A program made the position numbers and the translations under genes. Of a stretch of 64,000 nt of DNA, positions 54,825 through 62,989 are shown one piece after another. Positions within the stretch are counted from its first letter, which is position 1, and each line of letters starts with the position of its first letter. The stretch spans positions 1 through 64,000 of the forward strand of contig JBGSHM010000021.1 of the NCBI GenBank assembly GCA_041752235.1. Reading direction: 5' to 3'. The notes beneath the pieces were generated by a model. That model was not told where the DNA came from. It saw nothing but the letters and a program-made list of their open reading frames with translations, and did not search any database. Origin of the DNA: SpSt-398 sp041752235. GTDB taxonomy: Bacteria; Bacteroidota; Bacteroidia; Chitinophagales; Chitinophagaceae.

Positions 54825-55732
54825 TTGAGTTCCTTATAGGCCTGGTTATTGGCGGCATCCAATTTAACGAGCAGGGCTTTGGCCCGGTCCTTTGATTCCT
54901 GATCGGCCTTTGAAAAAATCCGGATCAGTTCGGTGCTCCTGCCCTGGAAAAAAAACTGCAAAATCATGGAACCCGGGTTTTCTGACTGAACGGTTTGCAG
55001 ATAATTCAGGGAATTCAATACCCCGGTGCGCCCTTCCTCTTCCTGATCGTAAAACATATCAAGCCCGGTTCGAAAATAAGTATAGAGTGCATCATGGATC
55101 AGGGCAAACCGGTTATTGTTGAGGTTCTCGGCGAGCCAATACCGGTTGCGGAGACTTTCATAGTTCTTCCAGCCATATATTTCTCCTGATTCGGGAGCAT
55201 TGTTGACGATATTCTGTGCTTTCTGAAAATAAATTTCTCCTCCCCGTGGCGAGAAGGAATCATAATCCATACCCAGTATGATATTGATCCAATACGCCAG
55301 CACAGCCGTCAGGTTCGATACATAGGGATCCGTACCCTGTACGCGGTTCTCATTGAATTCCACCGGTTGAAATTCCTGGTATTTAAAAGCAAAATTGTCA
55401 TCCTGAAAATTGACCAGTGGGGTGATATAGGTGGTCTTATACACGGGGCGGGCTGCCTGAATGGTCAATGAAGCGGTATAGACATTAGGGGAAATAACTT
55501 TGTCCAGATTGATCAAAAAACTACATTCGATCCGCTCCTGTGCCTGAAAATTATCCGTTGTCCATTTCCGGCTATTGATAAAATTGGTCAGCGCCCCTTG
55601 CAAGGTGGTAAAGATCTTCTTATCCACCTGGGTACTGATCCGATTGGATAATACGGTTACCTTGGCCTTGATCTCCTGGCTTTGCACCCGGAGTGTGGTG
55701 ATCAAAAAAAACAGGAAGACTATTTTACGCAT
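54821..55732 (-). CDS. DUF4835 (PorD-like) protein
   Basis: 303 residues, signal peptide to RVQSQ. FQAQERIECSFLINLDKV and WINIILGMDYDSFSPRGG match DUF4835, annotated in databases as PorD of the type IX secretion system. Overlaps coaBC by 8 bases and DUF4296 by 4. Confidence 0.88.
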   Translation of the reverse strand: MRKIVFLFFLITTLRVQSQEIKAKVTVLSNRISTQVDKKIFTTLQGALTNFINSRKWTTDNFQAQERIECSFLINLDKVISPNVYTASLTIQAARPVYKTTYITPLVNFQDDNFAFKYQEFQPVEFNENRVQGTDPYVSNLTAVLAYWINIILGMDYDSFSPRGGEIYFQKAQNIVNNAPESGEIYGWKNYESLRNRYWLAENLNNNRFALIHDALYTYFRTGLDMFYDQEEEGRTGVLNSLNYLQTVQSENPGSMILQFFFQGRSTELIRIFSKADQESKDRAKALLVKLDAANNQAYKELK

Positions 55733-56918
55733 AATAAATGCTTAAAAGTGTATCTACGATATGACGGGCAACTTGTTGTTTGGACTGCAAGGCAAGATCA
55801 AATTCTTTACCACTTTTATCAAACAAGGTCACCTTATTGGTATCCTTTCCAAATCCCGCCCCTTCATCACGCAATGAATTCAACACGATCATATCGGCAT
55901 TTTTTGACCTGAGTTTTTCCAACGCATATGCTCTTTCATTGGTGGTTTCAAGGGCAAATCCGATGAGCACCTGATTCTTTTTTCGTTCCCCCATGGTGCG
56001 CAGGATATCGGGTGTTTTCTGTAATTCCAATACTAAACGGTCACCGGATTTTTTTATTTTCTCTGGTGCTGTGTTCAACGGGGTATAATCCGCTACCGCG
56101 GCGGACATAACGGCTATATCCGTCTGGTCGAACCGATCGCTGACGGCATCAAACATTTGCTGGGCGGAATTTACCCGAATGGTTTCGATTCCCGATGGGC
56201 TGGGTTGGGCCGAGGGGCCTAATACAAGCGTGACAGCGGCGCCACGGGCATAAAGCGCTTTGGCGATCTCCACCCCCATTTTACCAGAGGAATGATTACC
56301 AATAAAGCGCACGGGGTCGAGGGGTTCATAGGTAGGGCCGGCGGTTACGATGGCCTTACGGCCTTTTAATTCTTCCCGGAAAAAAAAATGCTCCTCGATA
56401 TAGGAGAGGATGGTTTCCGGTTCGGCCATTCGCCCTTCACCAATCAGTCCACTGGCCAGCTCCCCTTTTTCAACCGGGATGACCTTATGACCGATGGAAA
56501 TAAGTTTTTGCAGGTTTTGCTGCGTAAACGGATGGTGCCACATATCCTCATCCATGGCAGGGGCCAGCACCACAGGACAGGTGGCAGAGAGCCAGGTGGC
56601 CAGTAAAAGGTTATCACATTGGCCCTGGGCCATTTTGGAAAGCGTATTCACACTCAGGGGTGCGATCACCATTACATCTGCCCAGCGACCCAATTGGACA
56701 TGATTGGCCCATTCATTTTCCTGAAAGAGATCAATATGTACGGGGTGATGAGAAAGGGTGGACAGGGTGAGTGGAGAAACAAAATCCCGGGAGGCAGGGG
56801 TCATGACCACTTTCACCTCGGCACCGGCTTTCACCAGCAACCGGACCAGATAGATCGCTTTATAGGCGGCGATGGAACCGGTAATGCCCAGGAGGATCTT
56901 TTTTCCAGAGAGGTTCAT
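55725..56918 (-). CDS. coaBC: Bifunctional phosphopantothenoylcysteine decarboxylase/synthase
   Basis: 397 residues. CoaC flavoprotein domain (1-180) with ITGSIAAYK and APAMDEDMW, then CoaB domain with TAGPTYEPLDPVRFIGNHSSG. Two steps of coenzyme A synthesis. The PxMN motif is PAMD here, as is usual in this phylum. Separated from rpoZ by an inverted repeat. Confidence 0.95.
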   Translation of the reverse strand: MNLSGKKILLGITGSIAAYKAIYLVRLLVKAGAEVKVVMTPASRDFVSPLTLSTLSHHPVHIDLFQENEWANHVQLGRWADVMVIAPLSVNTLSKMAQGQCDNLLLATWLSATCPVVLAPAMDEDMWHHPFTQQNLQKLISIGHKVIPVEKGELASGLIGEGRMAEPETILSYIEEHFFFREELKGRKAIVTAGPTYEPLDPVRFIGNHSSGKMGVEIAKALYARGAAVTLVLGPSAQPSPSGIETIRVNSAQQMFDAVSDRFDQTDIAVMSAAVADYTPLNTAPEKIKKSGDRLVLELQKTPDILRTMGERKKNQVLIGFALETTNERAYALEKLRSKNADMIVLNSLRDEGAGFGKDTNKVTLFDKSGKEFDLALQSKQQVARHIVDTLLSIYYA

Positions 56919-56943
56919 ATTGTCACCAGAAGTTTATTACGTC

Positions 56944-57011
56944 CGAAGTCCGAGGTCTGAGGTCCGAAGAAAGGGTAATGCCTGACTTCTGACCCCGGAC
57001 CCCGGACTTCG
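56944..57011. repeat. GTCCGAAG-word inverted repeat
   Basis: Arms 56944-56969 and 56986-57011 (26 bases each, a few mismatches), built from CGAAGTCCGAGGTC words, lie between rpoZ and coaBC within one operon. Another family of the simple-word palindromes of this genome. Confidence 0.8.
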
Positions 57012-57036
57012 AAAAAAGGGTTTGTACCTATTGCAA

Positions 57037-57378
57037 TTAACTAAACAGATCGTCTTCGTTCTTCCGGAAGTACACTTTGTCTTCCATGAATTCCTGTGTA
57101 GCGAGCAGGGCCGGGTTGGGCATGCGCTCGTAGGCACGGGAGATTTCGATCTGTTCTTTGTTTTCGTGGATCTCCTCGAGGCTATCGGTATGGCTGGCAA
57201 ACTCCTCGAGTTTGTTATGCAATTCCTCCTTGAGCGAAATATTGATCTGGTTGGCCCGCTTGGCTACCACAGCGATCGACTCATAAAGGTTACCCGTCTT
57301 CTGACGAAGATCGTCGAGGCTCCGGGTTTCCACGTTGTTCGTAATGCCTAAGCTAAGCTGGCGTCTTAGTTTGCTCAT
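57037..57378 (-). CDS. rpoZ: RNA polymerase omega subunit
   Basis: 113 residues: NLYESIAVVAKRANQI is the omega/Rpb6 motif, with the Bacteroidota extension ending FRKNEDDLFS. Overlaps the bamD gene by 26 bases, so it is translated from the same message. Confidence 0.93.
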   Translation of the reverse strand: MSKLRRQLSLGITNNVETRSLDDLRQKTGNLYESIAVVAKRANQINISLKEELHNKLEEFASHTDSLEEIHENKEQIEISRAYERMPNPALLATQEFMEDKVYFRKNEDDLFS

Positions 57379-58171
57379 GAATGGATAAATTTTTGATGTT
57401 TTGCTGGGATAAAGATATATAACGTTCGGCGTCCTTCAAAAGCTTACTGTCAGGAAACCTGTCGGTGAAATCATTTACTTCATCAATTACCTTCTCAAAC
57501 CGCTCCCTTTTCTTCTCTTCGATACTCAGTTCGGCATACCTGAAATAAGACTTGATGACCAACAACTTATACTCATCTGTCCGCAGAGATTCGGGATAAT
57601 CTTCGATGAGGGTTGTAAAGGCCACAGCGGCGGCATGGAACTGGCCAATATTGTAGTAAAGTTCCGCGCTGTTAAAGTCCTTTTCCTCCAGTTTTTTCCG
57701 GCAAATATCAATGATACCCGTAGCCTCCACGTTCTTGGGGCTATTGGGGTGGGTATTGATAAAGGTCTGCATCATGCCGATCGTGCGCTGGGTATTGGTC
57801 TGATCCAGTCCAACCTTAGGTGACTGGCGATAAAAGCAATACGCCCGCATATAATCGATCTCTTCCGCTCTTTTGCTATTGGGGAATATCTCGAGAAACT
57901 TCTTGAAATTATAGTCTGCGCTAAGGAAATCATTCTGATAATAAGCGCAGTAGGCAAATTTGTAATAGATATCTTCAAACTCGGGCCGACCGTTATAAAA
58001 AGGGAGGACATCTTCAAAAAGCATTTGGGCAAAAGTGTATTTCTTTTGCACGTAATACTTTTCTGCCACCCGCAGTTTGTATTCCGGGTCGGGGTTTTTA
58101 AGCACTTTATTGATCCCTTTGCAACCGGTGATCGTTAAAGCGAGCAATATGATGGCCAAAAATGATCTCAT
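57353..58171 (-). CDS. bamD: Outer membrane assembly lipoprotein BamD
   Basis: 272 residues, lipobox ITGC (cysteine 17). Repeated TPR-like units (AEKYYVQKKYTFAQMLFEDV, YYQNDFLSADYNFKKFLEI) as in BamD/YfiO. Part of the beta-barrel assembly machinery. First gene of the operon running to DUF4296. Confidence 0.93.
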   Translation of the reverse strand: MRSFLAIILLALTITGCKGINKVLKNPDPEYKLRVAEKYYVQKKYTFAQMLFEDVLPFYNGRPEFEDIYYKFAYCAYYQNDFLSADYNFKKFLEIFPNSKRAEEIDYMRAYCFYRQSPKVGLDQTNTQRTIGMMQTFINTHPNSPKNVEATGIIDICRKKLEEKDFNSAELYYNIGQFHAAAVAFTTLIEDYPESLRTDEYKLLVIKSYFRYAELSIEEKKRERFEKVIDEVNDFTDRFPDSKLLKDAERYISLSQQNIKNLSIHEQTKTPA

Positions 58172-58181
58172 AAAAGGCGGG

Positions 58182-58189
58182 CAAAGTTA
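58182..58189 (-). promoter_or_regulatory. Probable -7 box of the bamD operon
   Basis: TAACTTTG on the minus strand, 11 bases before the bamD ATG; -33 partner not clear. Confidence 0.45.
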
Positions 58190-58213
58190 ATTGATTCCGG
58201 CAAATATTCAGGT

Positions 58214-58243
58214 AAAAAGAAACGCGGCCAAAAAGGCCGCGTT
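58214..58243 (-). terminator. Terminator after the OmpA gene
   Basis: AACGCGGCC and GGCCGCGTT, 9-bp perfect stem with loop AAAAA, followed on the minus strand by TTCTTTTT. About 30 bases after the stop. Confidence 0.9.
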
Positions 58244-58270
58244 AATGTTATGATAAATAAGCGGTTAGGC

Positions 58271-59980
58271 TTATCCTCGGCGGAGGTTGGGGTGCGGGGC
58301 CGGAACGGTGTTCGGACCTTCTTCACCTTGACCGGCAGAGCGGATATCTACTGTATCGCAATCGCCGCCATCCTGAGCATATTGGAAGATCATACGATCG
58401 GCACGGATACCTTCTTTCTCAACCAGGTAAGTGATGATTGCATTTACACGCTCCCAGCTTCTTTGCTGCTCACGCTTGTTGCTGGCGCAATAACCGGTAA
58501 CAACCACTTTACAATCAGAGTTGGTACGCAGGCGATCGGCAACGATAGCGAGCAAGCGGGTGGCGTCATCGCTCAGGCGGGCACTGTTGGCAGCAAATGA
58601 AATGCTTGGCAGGGCACCGAGGGCGTTTTCGCAATCACCTTTCTTAGTCAGCATATAATTCTCGAAGCAAGTGGAATCGGGACATTTTGGTGTACCCACG
58701 CCATCGGCATCAACAGGCTGCCACAAGGTCGGAGTAACCAGTTCTTTATCCTTACAATCAGGAATACCATCACCATCTGTATCGCGGCTTACACCGTGAG
58801 CATCAACCGGGCAACCGGCAGGCGTTTGCTCCTGGTCGAACTGATCGGTAACACCATCACCATCTTCGTCAGGCAGTACAGGTTTGGGAAGGATCATCAT
58901 CTGAGGTTTGCGGATCTCCTGGTAAGCGTAATCCAGCGGGTTTACCCACCAAAGCGGCTCAACAGATTTAGCACCCAGATTGATATTCAGACCAACACTG
59001 GCAAAGTTGTAAGAATCAAAATCGCGGGTCAGGCTGGGGTTACCCAGGTCCTGCTCCTGCCAACGCTGACCATCCAACAGGTCATCTTTGGTAAACGTGT
59101 GGCGATCTTCAATGGCCAGGTTAACGCGATTGCTCAGTTTGAAAGCAACACCTATACCAATGGTTCCGGTGGGCTTCAGGGTTTTGCCAAACAGCTTAGG
59201 ACGTCTTGTACCCTGGTTATCGGCCAATGTTTCGTAAGAATCATCGAGGATGTTACGCAGTTCTTTGCGGGTATCTTTTCTGTTCTTGTACACGTTGGCA
59301 CCGGCTACAGCAGAAGAGAAATCATACGGTGTGTTTCCGTTCAACGCATTTACGCGTGCTTCATAGATCGTAGCACCCACACCACCAAAACCATACAGGT
59401 TGATTCCTGTTTTGGATTTATGGAAACGAATGTTGTTCAAGGTAACCACCCCTTGAAGAGAGAGGTCATGAACTTTGGTCTTGTAGTTGTAAAAAACGGG
59501 ATCCAGTGCATCCCCGGGAGCCATCAAACCACCAGTGGTGGAATTGAAGAAAGCGGGTTGGTTGGTTGCAGGGTGCAATCCTTCCAAAGGAGCTACATAG
59601 TTTGTACTCCAGGCCGGGTTACGGGCGTAGTTGTTAGCTTGCAACCAGCTCAGTCCTTTACCGGTTCCGTACATATATTCCAGGCGCATGGAGAATACAT
59701 ATCCAAACGCTTTTCTCACGTGTGCGCCCAGGCCGAGAGTTGGTACAACGGCGGGTACATCACCACTGATCGCGAACATTCCACCCTTGATACCAATCTC
59801 CCACTGATTGCGGGGTTTGGCGGGGAAATTATATGTTCCGTTCAGGAACTCAGTATGTTGAGGCATTCTTTTGGTGGGTATCACCGAAGAATCCTTGATG
59901 GCATTAATGCCTACCTGCGCATTACTGCCAATAACCAGTAAGCATAAACCTACCAGGAAAGAGTACTTTTTGCTTGCCAT
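58271..59980 (-). CDS. OmpA family outer membrane protein
   Basis: 569 residues with signal peptide to GSNAQ (about 21). Residues about 50-360 form a beta-barrel; 375-420 are thrombospondin type 3-like Ca-binding repeats (DEDGDGVTDQFD, DTDGDGIPDCKD); the C-terminal 110 residues are the peptidoglycan-binding OmpA domain (SISFAANSARLSDDATRLL). An abundant structural porin-like protein of the phylum. It has a near-consensus promoter and strong terminator, suggesting high expression. Confidence 0.92.
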   Translation of the reverse strand: MASKKYSFLVGLCLLVIGSNAQVGINAIKDSSVIPTKRMPQHTEFLNGTYNFPAKPRNQWEIGIKGGMFAISGDVPAVVPTLGLGAHVRKAFGYVFSMRLEYMYGTGKGLSWLQANNYARNPAWSTNYVAPLEGLHPATNQPAFFNSTTGGLMAPGDALDPVFYNYKTKVHDLSLQGVVTLNNIRFHKSKTGINLYGFGGVGATIYEARVNALNGNTPYDFSSAVAGANVYKNRKDTRKELRNILDDSYETLADNQGTRRPKLFGKTLKPTGTIGIGVAFKLSNRVNLAIEDRHTFTKDDLLDGQRWQEQDLGNPSLTRDFDSYNFASVGLNINLGAKSVEPLWWVNPLDYAYQEIRKPQMMILPKPVLPDEDGDGVTDQFDQEQTPAGCPVDAHGVSRDTDGDGIPDCKDKELVTPTLWQPVDADGVGTPKCPDSTCFENYMLTKKGDCENALGALPSISFAANSARLSDDATRLLAIVADRLRTNSDCKVVVTGYCASNKREQQRSWERVNAIITYLVEKEGIRADRMIFQYAQDGGDCDTVDIRSAGQGEEGPNTVPAPHPNLRRG

Positions 59981-60023
59981 AAGAATGGGTTAAAATTTTG
60001 AATTACAATGTCCTAATTAACCG

Positions 60024-60054
60024 CAAAAATATAACTTGACGGTTAAATGTCAAA
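60024..60054 (-). promoter_or_regulatory. Bacteroidota-type promoter of the OmpA gene
   Basis: TTTG (60051-60054) and TATTTTTG (60024-60031) on the minus strand with exactly 19 bases between: a textbook -33/-7 pair, 44 bases before the ATG. Confidence 0.8.
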
Positions 60055-60182
60055 TTTTTAAATTATTTATTTATTAAGTGCAACGAATTGTTTCACCGAT
60101 TATTAAGCCAAAAAAACGTTCAAATTTGCTGCTTTCACCGCCATTTTTTTTCAAGTGATACGTATCTTGCTTGGTTTTAGCC

Positions 60183-61148
60183 ATGCATTTACCCGTTGAA
60201 TTGATCGAAACCGAGCTTAAGGTCTTTGAAACCACCTTCAAAGATGCCGTGAAAAGCAATGCCCCCATGCTCGACCGGATCATGCGTTATATCGTGCGCA
60301 GGAAGGGTAAACAGTTGAGGCCCATGTTCGTATTCTTCGCCGCCAAGATCCATGGAGAGGTCACAGATGCCACTTATCGGGCGGCTTCGCTGGTCGAAAT
60401 TCTGCATACCGCCACCTTGGTGCACGACGACGTGGTAGATGACTCCCTGGAGCGCCGCGGGTTCTTTTCCGTCTACGCATTGTGGAAAAATAAAGCCTCG
60501 GTGTTGGTCGGGGATTACCTGCTGGCCAAAGGACTCCTGCTTTCACTCGATCATAATGACCATGAAATACTGCATATTTTGTCCGATGCGGTCCGAAAAA
60601 TGAGTGAAGGAGAGCTTTTACAGCTCGAAAAAGCGCGTACCCTCAACCTTAAAGAAGATATCTATTTCGAGATCATTCGCAATAAAACCGCCTCTTTGCT
60701 CGCGTCGGCTTGTGCCGCCGGTGCCTGGTCAACCAGCCAGGACAAGGAAATAGCCGAAAAAATGCGCTTGTTTGGCGAAAAAGTGGGAATGGCCTTTCAG
60801 ATCAAAGATGACCTATTTGATTATTCAGCCAGTGCCCGGATCGGAAAGCCGACCGGCAATGATATCAAAGAAAAGAAGCTGACCCTGCCCGTTATCTACA
60901 CACTGAACAATTGTGATGCCGCCACACGTAAGGAGATCATACACACGATCAAACACAAAAATAAAGACAGTAAGTCTGTAAAAAGGGTGACCGAACTGGT
61001 GGCCCAAAACGGTGGGATCGCCTACGCGGAAAAGAAAATGGAGCAATTCCGCTCCGAAGCCCTTGAAATCCTTCACTCCTTCCCTGAATCGCCTGTCCGG
61101 AACGGACTGGCTGATCTTGTACATTATGTAACCAACCGGAGTTATTAA
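60183..61148 (+). CDS. Polyprenyl diphosphate synthase
   Basis: 321 residues from ATG 60183 (a TTG at 60171 is rejected). First aspartate motif HDDVVDDSLERRG, second KDDLFDYS, and MLDRIMRYIVRRKGKQLRP: trans-type isoprenyl chain elongation, most likely the octaprenyl/solanesyl quinone side chain. Followed after 16 bases by recJ. Confidence 0.94.
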   Translation: MHLPVELIETELKVFETTFKDAVKSNAPMLDRIMRYIVRRKGKQLRPMFVFFAAKIHGEVTDATYRAASLVEILHTATLVHDDVVDDSLERRGFFSVYALWKNKASVLVGDYLLAKGLLLSLDHNDHEILHILSDAVRKMSEGELLQLEKARTLNLKEDIYFEIIRNKTASLLASACAAGAWSTSQDKEIAEKMRLFGEKVGMAFQIKDDLFDYSASARIGKPTGNDIKEKKLTLPVIYTLNNCDAATRKEIIHTIKHKNKDSKSVKRVTELVAQNGGIAYAEKKMEQFRSEALEILHSFPESPVRNGLADLVHYVTNRSY

Positions 61149-61164
61149 ATTCAAAATCGCCTGA

Positions 61165-62859
61165 ATGGAAAAGCGGTGGACGTTGAAAAAGGGTGACCCT
61201 GCCCGTGTCGAAGCATTGAAAGAAGCTTTGCATATACATCCTGCCCTCTGTGCTATTTTGGAGCAAAGAGGGATCGGGACCTATGAAGAAGCAAAATCAT
61301 TTTTCCGACCCGATCTTTCAGACCTTCCTTCCCCCTGGTTAATGAAGGACATGGAGAAAGCAGTAGTGCGTATTCAACAGGCCAGGGAAAAGCAGGAAAA
61401 GATCCTGCTGTTTGGTGATTATGATGTGGACGGCACCACTTCGGTGAGTGTGCTCTATCGTTTCTTTCAAAAATTTCACCCCAACCTTGATTTTTATATC
61501 CCGCATCGCTATCGTGAAGGCTATGGGGTCAGCAAAGCCGGAATTGATTTTGCCAAGGAAAATGGTTTTGACCTGATCATCTCCGTTGACTGTGGCATCA
61601 AATCCGTTGACCTGATCGGTTATGCCTCCTCGTTAGGAATGGATTTTATTGTATGTGACCACCACCTGCCGGATGAAGCACTCCCCCCAGCCATTGCGAT
61701 CCTGAACACCAAGCAAAAAGATTGCCCCTATCCCTATAAAGAATTATGTGGTTGTGGTGTAGGTTTCAAACTGATGAGTGCGTTAGTGGAACGATTGGCT
61801 TTACCCAATGAATGGTTGTGGGAAGATATTGATCTTGTTGCCACAGCCATCGCGGCTGATATCGTTCCCATTACCGGAGAAAACCGCATTCTCGCTTTTC
61901 ACGGATTAAAAAAAGCCAATGAAACCCCCAACAATGGCATCAAAGCACTTTCATTTTTAAGTGGGCTCAAGCCGCCCCTTCATATCCATAACCTCGTTTT
62001 CATGATCGCACCGCGGGTGAATGCCGCCGGACGTATGGATGATGCGCGAAAAGCGGTGGAGATGTTCATCGCACCCAGCTATGAGGAAGCTTTAGGCTTT
62101 GCTGAAAAACTACACAGCGACAATACAGACCGAAAAGAAGCAGATAAATCCATTACACAGGAAGCCTTGGAATTGATCCGAAGTCATGAACATTGGATCG
62201 ATCGCCGCTCCACTGTCGTTTTTCAACCTCATTGGCATAAAGGGGTAGTGGGAATCGTGGCTTCGCGATTGATTGAACATTACTATCGCCCTACCGTAGT
62301 TTTAACCCGTTCGGGTGAATATGTTGCCGGCAGCGCCCGTAGTGTTCCTGGCTTTAATCTATACGAAGCCATACATGCCTGTCGCGAACATCTGCTGGGG
62401 TATGGGGGTCATTTCGCCGCAGCAGGAATGACACTCGATCCGGGACAAGTGGATCTGTTTCGCGAAAAATTTGAAGCGGTCGTATCAGCCACCATTGACC
62501 CTGAATTACTCATTCCCGAAATCGAGATCGATGCTGAGATCGGTTTTGCAGATATCACCTGGACCTTCTTTAATATTCTTCGACAAATGGAGCCCTTTGG
62601 ACCGGAGAACCTGATGCCGCAATTCATGGTTAAACAGGTTAGGGATACCGGCTATTCCAAAATCGTAAAGGAAGAACACCTTCGCTTTGTTTTAAAACAC
62701 CAGGACATCACGCTGACAGGTATTGGATTTGGCATGGCCTCAAAATTTCCCTTGTTACAAGGTAGCCGGCCAGTAGATATTGTTTTTAAGATCGATGAGA
62801 ATGAATGGAATGGGCAGAAGAGTTTACAATTACGGATGATCGACATACGTCCTTCATAA
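61165..62859 (+). CDS. recJ: Single-strand-specific exonuclease RecJ
   Basis: 564 residues. DHH motifs: FGDYDVDGTTS, VDCGIKS, CDHHLPDE; DHHA1 part with GGHFAAAGM; C-terminal OB domain. 5'-3' ssDNA exonuclease in repair and recombination. Co-directional with and close to the prenyl synthase. Confidence 0.96.
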   Translation: MEKRWTLKKGDPARVEALKEALHIHPALCAILEQRGIGTYEEAKSFFRPDLSDLPSPWLMKDMEKAVVRIQQAREKQEKILLFGDYDVDGTTSVSVLYRFFQKFHPNLDFYIPHRYREGYGVSKAGIDFAKENGFDLIISVDCGIKSVDLIGYASSLGMDFIVCDHHLPDEALPPAIAILNTKQKDCPYPYKELCGCGVGFKLMSALVERLALPNEWLWEDIDLVATAIAADIVPITGENRILAFHGLKKANETPNNGIKALSFLSGLKPPLHIHNLVFMIAPRVNAAGRMDDARKAVEMFIAPSYEEALGFAEKLHSDNTDRKEADKSITQEALELIRSHEHWIDRRSTVVFQPHWHKGVVGIVASRLIEHYYRPTVVLTRSGEYVAGSARSVPGFNLYEAIHACREHLLGYGGHFAAAGMTLDPGQVDLFREKFEAVVSATIDPELLIPEIEIDAEIGFADITWTFFNILRQMEPFGPENLMPQFMVKQVRDTGYSKIVKEEHLRFVLKHQDITLTGIGFGMASKFPLLQGSRPVDIVFKIDENEWNGQKSLQLRMIDIRPS

Positions 62860-62960
62860 TCAAATTCCAATTTTGGGACTATCGTAGTTTTCCGATACCG
62901 GGGCATTATTTGTTAATAAATAATTCACCAGTTGCCCCCCGGCTGCATATTGAATAAAAC

Positions 62961-62968
62961 TACTTTTG
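62961..62968 (+). promoter_or_regulatory. Probable -7 box before lamin-tail gene
   Basis: TACTTTTG matches TAnnTTTG exactly, 21 bases before the ATG at 62990. -33 partner weak. Confidence 0.5.
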
Positions 62969-62989
62969 AGCGACCACAAACAAACGCTC

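Noticed and set aside
58796..59941. 381-codon frame antisense to the OmpA gene
   Set aside because: Lies wholly within a well-supported gene on the other strand and shows no domain; a codon-bias shadow.
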